Shown here: one piece after another, positions 1 to 5,200 of the stretch
Numbering within the stretch: position 1 is the first letter of the stretch
How the letters are laid out: every line of letters begins with the position of its first letter
Assembly: GCA_002694245.1 (NCBI GenBank)
Contig: NZLM01000015.1
Location: 2,592 to 8,189 of the forward strand
Length of the DNA: 5,598 nucleotides
Origin: Methanobacteriota archaeon
Lineage (GTDB): Archaea; Thermoplasmatota; Poseidoniia; Poseidoniales; Poseidoniaceae
Reading direction: 5' to 3'
Position numbers and translations under genes: made by a program
The notes under the pieces: model-generated
The model's input: the letters and a program-made list of their open reading frames with translations, nothing else
Told to the model about the DNA's origin: nothing
Databases searched by the model: none

Positions 1-374
1 GTGATAATTGCAGAAGCTGACTTTGCGAATTCTTTCATCACAGAAGGTCTATGTCCGTCTCTGGCAACATGGAGAGTATGTTTGATTCCATTCTCTTCGC
101 ACTTTCTTGCAACATCTAATGCAGCATCCAGCAATGTGTTATGATGTCTTACCGATGAATGAGGGTATCTTTCATCAATACCGTGGTAGACTAAAAGCGG
201 CAGGTCATAGGCTAGAGCGATTGTTTTACCAACATCTAATGCAGGATTTTCGTGATACCTGTGAGTGGACTTCAACCACACAACAACAGGTCCATCCTCT
301 TTTGGCTCGATGACTGTACCAACAAACTGCGACCTCTCCTCTAAATGGTCGGGCAATCTATCAAACATAGACAT
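1..374 (-). CDS. DNA photolyase/cryptochrome-family protein, N-terminal part (cut by window edge)
   Basis: The reading frame starts at ATG 374 and stays open to position 1, giving 124 complete codons; the C-terminal part, where FAD would bind, lies outside. Residues 29-61 (VVVWLKSTHRYHENPAL and following) match the opening beta strand and the 'WFRRDLRLHDNPAL' region of the photolyase alpha/beta domain. Residues 70-124 (YPHSSVRHH, then a helix ALDVARKCEENGIKHTLHV, then DGHRPSVMKEFAKSASAII) resemble the 'RHHxFxLxGARDVAxxLxxRGI' stretch of photolyase-like flavoproteins. The family repairs UV-induced pyrimidine dimers with blue light or acts as a photoreceptor; which applies cannot be told without the FAD domain. 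A second ATG at 368 is an alternative start, since a TATA-like box at 391-397 would place transcription start close to it. It is divergent from the topoisomerase IB gene. Assignment comes from motif recall only. Confidence 0.75.
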   Translation of the reverse strand, partial: MSMFDRLPDHLEERSQFVGTVIEPKEDGPVVVWLKSTHRYHENPALDVGKTIALAYDLPLLVYHGIDERYPHSSVRHHNTLLDAALDVARKCEENGIKHTLHVARDGHRPSVMKEFAKSASAII

Positions 375-390
375 AGCAAATGGGTTTTGA

Positions 391-397
391 ATATATA
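391..397 (-). promoter_or_regulatory. TATA-like box for the photolyase-family gene
   Basis: The alternating AT run ATATATA on the minus strand lies 17-23 bases upstream of ATG 374 and 23-29 upstream of ATG 368. Archaeal TATA boxes sit about 26 bases before the transcription start, so this suggests a leaderless or nearly leaderless mRNA. The run is almost symmetric and could also serve the plus strand, where it would give topoisomerase IB a leader of about 60 bases. The rest of the 375-479 gap shows no convincing Shine-Dalgarno or other promoter for the plus strand. Confidence 0.45.
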
Positions 398-479
398 CAG
401 ATGTATTGGTCTACACACTGATAATTCGTGACCGTTCATGGCCACTAAGTTCATCCACCGTAACTAATCCGTATGTCTC

Positions 480-1658
480 ATGCCAGTGGATTCTAAGGAG
501 GCTTTGGAGCGGGCATCATTAGTTCGTAGCGACCCTTCACTTGACGGAGTTTCAAGAAAAAACACCTCAAAGGTTGACGGAGAGTACAATTGGCAGTACT
601 ACAGTCCTGGAGGCGAAGTCGTTGACGATGAGGAACCAATCAACCGCTGGAACTCGTTAGGCCTTCCTCCTGCTTGGGAGGAGGTGTGGATTTGTCCCAA
701 TGCTAGAGGTCACATACAAGCAACAGGCAGAGATGTCAAAGGAAGACTACAGTATAGGTATCATCCAGACTGGACAGAAGTCACAACAGAAATGAAATAT
801 GATGATGTTGTTTACTTTGCTTCACAACTTCCCAGGCTCAGAAGGCAGGTTGAGAGGGATCTAGAAGATTCAACAATGGATTTGAACACAGTCTCAGGCT
901 TAGTTGTACGGCTAATAGACCTCTACAACATTCGTGTAGGCAGCGATGAGTATGCTAAAGCAAACGAGTCATATGGCTTGACTACACTGAAATCCATGCA
1001 CCTGAAGCACATTAAGGGTGCGAAGGCAGAAGGGCGTCACGACGCTGTATTCTCATTTACAGGCAAATCAGGAAAAGATTGGGAAATCATGATTGAAGAT
1101 GATAAATTAGTCGATTTAATTTTGAAAACAAATAGGCTTGGTAGCAAAGAATCAGATTTGTTCATGTATATTTCAGACGCAGGAAATGAGGTTGATTTGA
1201 AGGCTGAACACATCAATCAATACATTCGCGCTACGAGTGGCGAAGGTTTCACAGCAAAGAATTTCAGAACATGGGGTGCTACTTACCGCTGTGCTGAACG
1301 TTTGGCATTTTTGGCAGAGGCTCAAGATGCAAAAAGCATGGAAAAATGGGTCTTAGAAATGCCCAAAGTGGAATCGATGGAAAAGTTGTGGACAGAAGGA
1401 GACTGGATTCCTCCCAATACGGAAACAGGTAGAAACAAAGCGATGTTAGCAGTAATCGATACTGTAGCTGCCGATTTAGGAAACACTCGAGCCGTATGTC
1501 GTTCGTCATACATCCACCCGTGGTTTTTGGACGCTTGGATGGGTGAACATCTTCTCGATAAATGGAAGGAATTCGCTGGTATGCGACAATTGTCTGGATT
1601 GTCCAAAGGAGAGAGCGTAACCTTGAGAATCCTCAAAGATTTACGAAATATCGCTTGA
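480..1658 (+). CDS. topIB: DNA topoisomerase IB, short bacterial/poxvirus type
   Basis: A 392-residue protein with all the landmarks of the short type IB topoisomerases, which nick one DNA strand through a 3'-phosphotyrosine and relax positive and negative supercoils. Residues 53-98 (PINRWNSLGLPPAWEEVWIC to RYHPDW) form the N-terminal DNA-clamp domain. The catalytic domain follows: Arg152 in IRVGSDEYAKANESYGLTTL, Lys196 in FTGKSGK, Arg263 in FRTWGAT, Asn335 in LGNTRAV (bacterial enzymes use Asn where poxviruses use His), and the nucleophile Tyr344 in CRSSYIHP. All five expected positions are filled, so it should be active. Residues 282-318 are longer than in bacterial relatives as I recall them. 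The first ~50 residues are polar and probably disordered. ATG 480 is the first in-frame Met; no clear Shine-Dalgarno precedes it. This differs from the large eukaryote-like TopIB of Thaumarchaeota and suggests bacterial acquisition. Confidence 0.95.
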   Translation: MPVDSKEALERASLVRSDPSLDGVSRKNTSKVDGEYNWQYYSPGGEVVDDEEPINRWNSLGLPPAWEEVWICPNARGHIQATGRDVKGRLQYRYHPDWTEVTTEMKYDDVVYFASQLPRLRRQVERDLEDSTMDLNTVSGLVVRLIDLYNIRVGSDEYAKANESYGLTTLKSMHLKHIKGAKAEGRHDAVFSFTGKSGKDWEIMIEDDKLVDLILKTNRLGSKESDLFMYISDAGNEVDLKAEHINQYIRATSGEGFTAKNFRTWGATYRCAERLAFLAEAQDAKSMEKWVLEMPKVESMEKLWTEGDWIPPNTETGRNKAMLAVIDTVAADLGNTRAVCRSSYIHPWFLDAWMGEHLLDKWKEFAGMRQLSGLSKGESVTLRILKDLRNIA

Positions 1659-1674
1659 GTAAATCGCATATGGA

Positions 1675-1747
1675 TGCTCGTACCGGGATTTGAACCCGGG
1701 TCGAAGGCTCGAGAGGCCTTCATGATGGGCCACTACACTATACGAGC
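1675..1747 (-). tRNA. tRNA-Glu(CTC): tRNA-Glu, anticodon CTC
   Basis: The minus strand folds as a 73-base tRNA. The acceptor stem is GCTCGTA at the 5' end (1747-1741) paired with TACGAGC (1682-1676), with discriminator A at 1675. The anticodon stem-loop is AAGGC-CTCTCGA-GCCTT, giving anticodon CTC, which reads GAG. The T arm is CCGGG-TTCAAAT-CCCGG. The D-arm opening GTGTAGT is typical of archaeal tRNA-Glu. No intron is present. CCA is not encoded directly: the bases after the discriminator are TCCA, so CCA would have to be added by the nucleotidyltransferase. The 3' end lies 16 bases from the convergent topoisomerase IB stop, so any 3' trailer is antisense to the end of that gene. Confidence 0.97.
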
Positions 1748-1771
1748 GACGTTCGACCGTCTTGTCACCGG

Positions 1772-1779
1772 TATTTATT
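1772..1779 (-). promoter_or_regulatory. TATA-like box for tRNA-Glu
   Basis: AATAAATA on the minus strand lies 25-32 bases upstream of the mature 5' end of the tRNA at 1747. This is the expected spacing for an archaeal TATA box with transcription starting at or just before the tRNA. Assigned on position and base composition only. Confidence 0.6.
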
Positions 1780-1787
1780 CTGAACGG

Positions 1788-1868
1788 GTGAAAGTAAACA
1801 TCAGATTTACTCAAAAGTGAAAGTAAAAAAAAGGCAACAGGCCTTCATTAGCGGTATTCACTTTCACT
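1788..1868. repeat. Three copies of GTGAAAGT in the tRNA-Glu/smORF gap
   Basis: GTGAAAGTAAA occurs at 1788-1798 and again at 1817-1827, 29 bases start to start. The core GTGAAAGT recurs inverted at 1860-1867 (ACTTTCAC on the plus strand). The second and third copies form a wider inverted repeat, AGTGAAAGT (1816-1824) and ACTTTCACT (1860-1868), enclosing the small hairpin at 1831-1845. They lie between the two promoters of the gap (tRNA-Glu leftward, smORF rightward), so a regulator-binding role is possible. The short length makes chance a real alternative. Confidence 0.4.
1825..1845 (-). terminator. Hairpin plus T8, terminator-like on the minus strand
   Basis: Read on the minus strand, AAGGC-CTGTT-GCCTT (1845-1831) forms a five-pair hairpin that runs into eight T (1832-1825). 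This has the form of an intrinsic terminator; in archaea the T run alone is often enough. No minus-strand gene is evident upstream of it. It might end a short antisense RNA begun near 1868, or shield the tRNA-Glu promoter from leftward transcription. Confidence 0.4.
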
Positions 1869-1890
1869 CACGTCTCTTCTTCCTCTGTTG

Positions 1891-1898
1891 ATATACTA
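1891..1898 (+). promoter_or_regulatory. TATA-like box for the 58-residue ORF operon
   Basis: ATATACTA ends 20 bases before the ATG at 1918. The spacing predicts a transcription start close to that ATG, hence a leaderless mRNA, and no Shine-Dalgarno is visible there, which agrees. The reverse complement (TAGTATAT) is also TATA-like and could start a leftward transcript near 1868. Confidence 0.45.
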
Positions 1899-1917
1899 AG
1901 GCTGGTAAATTTGCATC

Positions 1918-2094
1918 ATGAACCAACCGATACGCTTCTCGGACTTAGTACCGAGTGGAGAGAAAGAAAGCATGAATAAAAGATACAACACACACATCGT
2001 TTCTAGTGACGAAACATGGGATTGGAAGCCATTAACAGTTGAAACTCCTGTAACATGGAAGAATCTAGCACGAAGAACAAGAGGTGAGGCTTGA
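1918..2094 (+). CDS. Small hypothetical protein, 58 residues
   Basis: I do not recognise this protein. It begins MNQPIRFSDLVPSGEKES and ends WKNLARRTRGEA. It is polar, has no membrane segment, signal peptide or Cys pairs, and has three tryptophans (34, 36, 47), the first two as WDW. The last dozen residues are basic. Evidence that it is a real gene: a TATA-like box at the leaderless distance, and a stop codon (2092-2094) that overlaps the ATG of the next gene as TGATG, with that gene's Shine-Dalgarno lying inside this frame. An internal Met19 (ATG 1972), preceded by GTGGAG, is an alternative start giving 40 residues. It likely works with, or is translated to control, the winged-helix protein downstream. 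No function is assigned. Confidence 0.55.
   Translation: MNQPIRFSDLVPSGEKESMNKRYNTHIVSSDETWDWKPLTVETPVTWKNLARRTRGEA
2081..2087 (+). promoter_or_regulatory. Shine-Dalgarno GAGGTGA that fixes the winged-helix start
   Basis: GAGGTGA matches the complement of the 16S rRNA 3' end over seven bases and sits six bases before ATG 2094. It favours ATG 2094 over the adjacent TTG 2091. Because it lies within the last codons of the 58-residue ORF, the two genes are probably translationally coupled. Confidence 0.65.
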
Positions 2095-2333
2095 TGAGTC
2101 GCACCGCTAGATTGCGAAACGAGATTGCACAATTTCTAGAAGCTAATGGTGTATCTAACACCAGCCAAATCCTTGAACATGTAAACAGAAGATTCCGCTG
2201 GGGCGCAACAATGAACCAGGTTGGAAATGTATTAGCGAGAGATCGCAGATTTGAGAAATTAGGAATCACCGAGGGTACAACTATGGCTGGATTCCGCGAA
2301 AGGGTCTGTATTTGGGCTCTGGTAGCGAACTGA
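2094..2333 (+). CDS. Putative small winged-helix DNA-binding protein, 79 residues
   Basis: A 79-residue protein whose predicted pattern fits a single winged helix-turn-helix domain. Helix 1 is about residues 5-18 (ARLRNEIAQFLEAN), helix 2 about 22-34 (NTSQILEHVNRRF), and the candidate recognition helix about 38-50 (ATMNQVGNVLARD). A basic RRFEKLG follows, then a charged loop and a strand (VCIWALV, 71-77) that would close the wing. The sequence pattern of short-helix, 'I-L-x-H-V-N', 'V-x-x-V-L-x-R-D-x-R-F' is common to archaeal and HARE-like HTH domains, but I cannot name the subfamily. It follows the 58-residue ORF with a TGATG overlap and precedes the prenyltransferase by 30 bases, so it may share that transcript. 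It could be a local regulator; the target is unknown. Confidence 0.7.
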   Translation: MSRTARLRNEIAQFLEANGVSNTSQILEHVNRRFRWGATMNQVGNVLARDRRFEKLGITEGTTMAGFRERVCIWALVAN

Positions 2334-2363
2334 CCATGTACCCCTGTCATCCCCATCGGTCTG

Positions 2364-3221
2364 ATGTGGCACGAGATAGTTGAGTTGTCGCGACCCAAAA
2401 ATGTGGTACTAGCGGCAATAACCGTTCCATTAGGAGCTCATCTAGCCCTCGGTGATGCTTGGACATACCAAGCAGCAGGTCTCGTGACCCTTCAGACCAC
2501 TTCTGCTATTTGCTTCATGGCAGCAGGAAATACGCTAAATGATATAGCAGATATTTCTATAGATAAAATCTCTAAGCCACATAAACCGATACCTTCTGGC
2601 AAGATTACTGTGGGATCTGCTAAGAAAGTAGCATACGGTTTTGCACTTTTAAGCGCAGTCTTAATGGCGTCAGCAATTCCATTTATTGCTGATCCTCTAC
2701 CTCATGTCGGTATATGGACTATTGCTGCATTACTGATGTACACCTATGATTCTGGGCCTAAGACAAAGGATATGGGTTTAATTGGGAACATAGCGATATC
2801 ATTGATGGTGGGCGCAGTAATAGTGTTTGGTGCTGCTTCAGTTTCTAAAGCAAATACTGAGATTGTCCTTTTTGCTTCAGTAGTAGCATTCTTCGCAAAT
2901 CTTGCTCGTGAAATCATCAAGGATTGTGAAGACATGGAATCAGATGAAGGTCGTAACACATTGCCGATGCGTATTGGTTTGATGAATGCCAGAGCAGTTG
3001 CATACGTTTTCGTTTTACTATCTATGGTAACTTTGGGTTTAGCTCACCTATACGGACCGTTTGAGTATCATCAAATAATATTCCATGCTCCTGCCATATT
3101 CATTTTATTTTCATTAAATGGTCCTCTTTTCCGTGGCGAGGATTACAAAGCGCAACAAAATATTCGAGTTGGCATGCTCTTGGGATTATTGGCTTTTGCA
3201 GTACAAGTAAGTGTTCTCTGA
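2364..3221 (+). CDS. ubiA: UbiA-family prenyltransferase, probable digeranylgeranylglyceryl phosphate synthase
   Basis: A 285-residue membrane protein with about nine hydrophobic segments. Two Asp-rich motifs that bind Mg2+-prenyl diphosphate are present: NDIADISID (Asn59, Asp60, Asp63, Asp67) and DCEDMESD (Asp187, Asp190, Asp194) within REIIKDCED...GRNTLP. Residues 125-142 (MYTYDS to GLIGN) match the conserved loop between them. The N-terminus ELSRPKNVVLAAITVPLGA resembles archaeal DGGGP synthases, which add a second geranylgeranyl chain to geranylgeranylglyceryl phosphate, the second ether bond of archaeal lipids. Other UbiA enzymes (for quinones or haem) share the motifs, so substrate is inferred from the organism and N-terminus. 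ATG 2364 places RPKN at the usual distance; no Shine-Dalgarno is visible. Its stop is one base from the convergent argF stop. Confidence 0.88.
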   Translation: MWHEIVELSRPKNVVLAAITVPLGAHLALGDAWTYQAAGLVTLQTTSAICFMAAGNTLNDIADISIDKISKPHKPIPSGKITVGSAKKVAYGFALLSAVLMASAIPFIADPLPHVGIWTIAALLMYTYDSGPKTKDMGLIGNIAISLMVGAVIVFGAASVSKANTEIVLFASVVAFFANLAREIIKDCEDMESDEGRNTLPMRIGLMNARAVAYVFVLLSMVTLGLAHLYGPFEYHQIIFHAPAIFILFSLNGPLFRGEDYKAQQNIRVGMLLGLLAFAVQVSVL

Positions 3222-3222
3222 C

Positions 3223-4194
3223 TTACATTCCAACGCCCATCATATCGCCCATCGCAGACCATGCTCCATTGTCGACTAGATAAGCCATCAAACTCATTTG
3301 AGCCCACATACGATTCTCAGCTTGATCGAAAACTATGCTATTCTTGTGGTCCATTACTTCATCAGTAACTTCATCACCTCGATGGGCGGGTAGACAATGC
3401 ATAAATTTCCAGTTTTCGTCAGCATTCTCTAACAGTTTCATGTTGACTTGAAATCCATCGAAATCAGACATCTTATCCTTGAGCCCTTCTTCTCCCATTG
3501 AGACGAAAACATCGGTGTAGATTACATTAGAATCTGTAACGGCCTTAGCAGGATCGTTGTATCCTTGCATCTTCGATCCATGATGGTCAGCAAAATCTTC
3601 GGCTCTTGATACAACATCTGCAGCCGGTTCATAGCCTTCAGGATAAGCGTAAGCGAAATCAATGCCTAACATACCGCAAGCTAGCATTAGGTCATGGAGT
3701 ACATTATTGCCATCGCCGACCCAGCATACTTTCAATTCACTCCTGTTAGGGAAGTGTTCCAATACAGTCATGAGGTCTGCTGCAGCCTGGCAAGGATGAT
3801 GTTTGTCTGACAGTGCATTAAGCACTGGTACGCTGGAATTTGCTGCTAACTCTGCAACATCAGCATGTGCAAAGCAACGGTATGTAATTGCGCCCAAGAA
3901 TCGCGAGAGAACGTTAGCAGTATCTGCAACCGTTTCAGATTTTCCTAATTGGATATCATTTTTTAGCAGTGTCAATGGATAACCACCTAGCCTATTGATA
4001 CCAACTTCAAACGAGACCCTAGTCCTAGTGCTCGGCTTTTCGTAAATGCTTCCGACAGCCATGTCTGCTAATGGGAAGAAATTTCTTGCAATCTCGTCAT
4101 CTGATTTCCACATCTTTTTGAATTCAATAGCCCAATTCAAGATGTCTTCAAAATCCTCAGCAACGTCATCAATAGCAAGCAAGTGTTCCGCCAT
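3223..4194 (-). CDS. argF: Ornithine carbamoyltransferase
   Basis: A 323-residue cytoplasmic enzyme of usual family length that joins carbamoyl phosphate and ornithine to make citrulline in arginine synthesis. The carbamoyl-phosphate site is shown by YEKPSTRTR (Ser55-Thr56-Arg57-Thr58-Arg59), Arg106 and His110 in RCFAH, and HPCQ (133-136). The ornithine side is shown by DVFVSMG (Asp228, Ser232-Met233-Gly234) and HCLPAHRG (Cys267); these separate it from aspartate carbamoyltransferase. Arg295 in ENRMWAQ completes the site. All key residues are present. The N-terminus matches the usual helical opening, and ATG 4194 is the first in-frame Met after a stop. It is 45 bases downstream of the GPN GTPase in the same direction, so co-transcription is likely. 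No neighbouring arginine genes are seen, so the pathway is scattered or lies outside. Confidence 0.97.
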   Translation of the reverse strand: MAEHLLAIDDVAEDFEDILNWAIEFKKMWKSDDEIARNFFPLADMAVGSIYEKPSTRTRVSFEVGINRLGGYPLTLLKNDIQLGKSETVADTANVLSRFLGAITYRCFAHADVAELAANSSVPVLNALSDKHHPCQAAADLMTVLEHFPNRSELKVCWVGDGNNVLHDLMLACGMLGIDFAYAYPEGYEPAADVVSRAEDFADHHGSKMQGYNDPAKAVTDSNVIYTDVFVSMGEEGLKDKMSDFDGFQVNMKLLENADENWKFMHCLPAHRGDEVTDEVMDHKNSIVFDQAENRMWAQMSLMAYLVDNGAWSAMGDMMGVGM

Positions 4195-4206
4195 GAGCCA
4201 TTCTAT

Positions 4207-4236
4207 CTACGGGCGGTTGAAAGATACATCGGTCAT
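4207..4236 (-). other. Nine-codon mini-ORF between the GTPase gene and argF
   Basis: ATG at 4236 reads MTDVSFNRP and stops at TAG 4209-4207, filling most of the 45-base gap upstream of argF. It has no Shine-Dalgarno and only one Arg codon, so it lacks the run of Arg codons expected of an attenuator. It may be chance. Confidence 0.15.
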
Positions 4237-4239
4237 ATC

Positions 4240-5058
4240 CTAGTTCTTTTCGTGTTCAATATCTGCTGCGAAACCATCCCTTGCATCACTCATACCACCA
4301 AACAGTGCTTGTGCAAATGTGAGAACATCAGCCATCCCATCTTCAGTTTCGCTGGATAGTGGGGTTAGCCCTGGTGTTTGCGAAAATTGCTGCATCATTC
4401 TCAACTGATTAATTGCGAATTCAGTTCTTTGCCCACCGGCTTCGTCGTAGAGCGCCATTTCTAAAATTTCCAATCTTTCTGACCATTCTAGAATCTTTTC
4501 CAAATCTTCCTCTTCAAGTAAATCTGATTTTGAAAGGAAGTTCTTTGTTGGCAATCCTAATCTGAACTCTACAATACTAGAGAGCAACATCTGAGATACG
4601 AATCCTGATGGGCTTTTCGATAGCATCGGGTCAAATAAGTAAATTATTGCTGACTGGTCTTGGCCAAGTACCTCAATTAGGTGAGAAGAAGCTTCTCTAA
4701 ATGCAAATAATTCGACCTGCCCAGGTGTATCAACAATGATTAGTTCTCCGGCTAAAGAATGTAATTCATCAGCAACATCAAGTGCCTGAGCCGCAACAAG
4801 ATCAGCGGCAAGTATTTGCGCACCGTTAGGACCAAGGTCGTATTCGTTCATCACTTCGGTCAAGGATATCACATCACGCACGTCAAATTCTGCATCGTAG
4901 TGGACTCTTTCTGCCCCGGGATCGAGGTTAACTGCAATAGTTTCTGTTTCGATGAATCTGCTCCATCTCTGGAATGAGGTAACTAATGAAGACTTACCGG
5001 CACCAGCCGTTCCAACAACAAATATAACCGGTGGTGATGATGTATCTAGCCCTACCAT
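4240..5058 (-). CDS. GPN-loop GTPase (XAB1/Gpn family, archaeal PAB0955-like)
   Basis: A 272-residue GTP-binding protein. The P loop is GTAGAGKSS (Lys22, Ser23 binding phosphate and Mg2+). NLDPGAE at 44-50 and the defining Gly-Pro-Asn insertion at 76-78 (DLGPNGA) identify the GPN family. DTPGQ at 110-114 is switch II/G3. SKSD at 176-179 is G4, guanine specificity, with Ser in place of the usual Asn. LSSETEDG near 234-241 is the probable G5. Family members are obligate dimers in which the GPN loop reaches into the partner's active site. Eukaryotic relatives help assemble and import RNA polymerase II; the archaeal role is not settled. The acidic C-terminal tail (DIEHEKN) is unremarkable. ATG 5058 lies near the P loop as usual. 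It precedes argF in the same direction and is divergent from the heptad-repeat gene. Confidence 0.93.
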   Translation of the reverse strand: MVGLDTSSPPVIFVVGTAGAGKSSLVTSFQRWSRFIETETIAVNLDPGAERVHYDAEFDVRDVISLTEVMNEYDLGPNGAQILAADLVAAQALDVADELHSLAGELIIVDTPGQVELFAFREASSHLIEVLGQDQSAIIYLFDPMLSKSPSGFVSQMLLSSIVEFRLGLPTKNFLSKSDLLEEEDLEKILEWSERLEILEMALYDEAGGQRTEFAINQLRMMQQFSQTPGLTPLSSETEDGMADVLTFAQALFGGMSDARDGFAADIEHEKN

Positions 5059-5080
5059 GTTTTCCTGTCACGATTTACCT

Positions 5081-5090
5081 TCAATAACCT
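5081..5090 (-). promoter_or_regulatory. Possible TATA-like element for the GTPase gene
   Basis: AGGTTATTGA on the minus strand lies 23-32 bases before ATG 5058, the leaderless distance, and no Shine-Dalgarno precedes that ATG. The match to a TATA box is weak; TAATAC at 5100-5095 is a competing candidate giving a short leader. Confidence 0.3.
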
Positions 5091-5126
5091 ACCGTATTAC
5101 TGCAAAACTGAATTATTTGTCAAGAG

Positions 5127-5140
5127 ATTTTGCGCAAAAT
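5127..5140. promoter_or_regulatory. Perfect 14-base palindrome, candidate operator
   Basis: ATTTTGCGCAAAAT is identical to its reverse complement with no spacer. It ends three bases before the TATA-like TTATAC of the heptad-repeat gene, overlapping the expected TFB-binding element, and lies about 70 bases upstream of the divergent GTPase start. The related sequence GTGCAAATATGG (5152-5163) follows the TATA box and resembles GCGCAAAATGG (5132-5142, counting the base before GC as T). Binding of a dimeric regulator here would block the rightward promoter. Confidence 0.45.
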
Positions 5141-5142
5141 GG

Positions 5143-5148
5143 TTATAC
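5143..5148 (+). promoter_or_regulatory. TATA-like box for the heptad-repeat gene
   Basis: TTATAC is followed about 25 bases on by 5170, which would give an mRNA leader of about 30 bases ahead of ATG 5201. That leader would contain the strong Shine-Dalgarno at 5187-5193 and start just before the mini-ORF ATG at 5176. Confidence 0.4.
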
Positions 5149-5175
5149 GCTGTGCAAATATGGAGAGGTGCCGCC

Positions 5176-5199
5176 ATGCGGTACACGAGGAGGATTTGA
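5176..5199 (+). other. Seven-codon upstream ORF overlapping the Shine-Dalgarno
   Basis: ATG 5176 reads MRYTRRI and stops at TGA 5197-5199, one base before ATG 5201 of the heptad-repeat gene and in another frame. GAGGTG at 5165-5170 lies five bases before this ATG and could serve as its own Shine-Dalgarno if the transcript starts far enough upstream; otherwise the ORF would be almost leaderless. Its AGG AGG codons are the Shine-Dalgarno of the main gene, so a ribosome on it would cover that site and then stop beside the main start. Confidence 0.3.
5187..5193 (+). promoter_or_regulatory. Strong Shine-Dalgarno GAGGAGG of the heptad-repeat gene
   Basis: GAGGAGG lies seven bases before ATG 5201, ideal spacing. 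It is the clearest Shine-Dalgarno among the genes that follow a promoter here; the others look leaderless or coupled. It fixes ATG 5201 as the start and argues that the repeat frame is really translated. Confidence 0.75.
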
Positions 5200-5200
5200 T

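Noticed and set aside
110..244. 15-base direct repeat CAACATCTAATGCAG at 110-124 and 230-244
   Set aside because: Both copies encode Ala-Leu-Asp-Val in the photolyase-family frame, 40 residues apart; likely coincidence of shared codons, not a mobile-element or att repeat.
107..313. Plus-strand frame of 68 residues opposite the photolyase fragment
   Set aside because: The minus-strand frame matches photolyase domain features over its length; the plus frame is its shadow.
1279..1723. Minus-strand frames inside topoisomerase IB, one running through the tRNA
   Set aside because: Shadows of a gene with an intact catalytic motif set; one crosses a tRNA, which excludes it as a real protein.
1640..1760. 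Integration site at tRNA-Glu with topoisomerase IB as a recombinase-like neighbour
   Set aside because: TopIB shares its fold with tyrosine recombinases, but the motifs are those of a topoisomerase, and no duplicated tRNA 3' end or other att copy is seen in the window.
1938..1955. Inverted repeat CTCGG/CCGAG with an eight-base loop
   Set aside because: Five pairs inside a probable coding frame with no T run; too weak to call a regulatory hairpin.
2003..2398. Minus-strand frames of 131 and 78 residues (1896-2398)
   Set aside because: They lie opposite the coupled small genes, have no start signals and show no family features; the plus-strand frames have a TATA-like box and Shine-Dalgarno.
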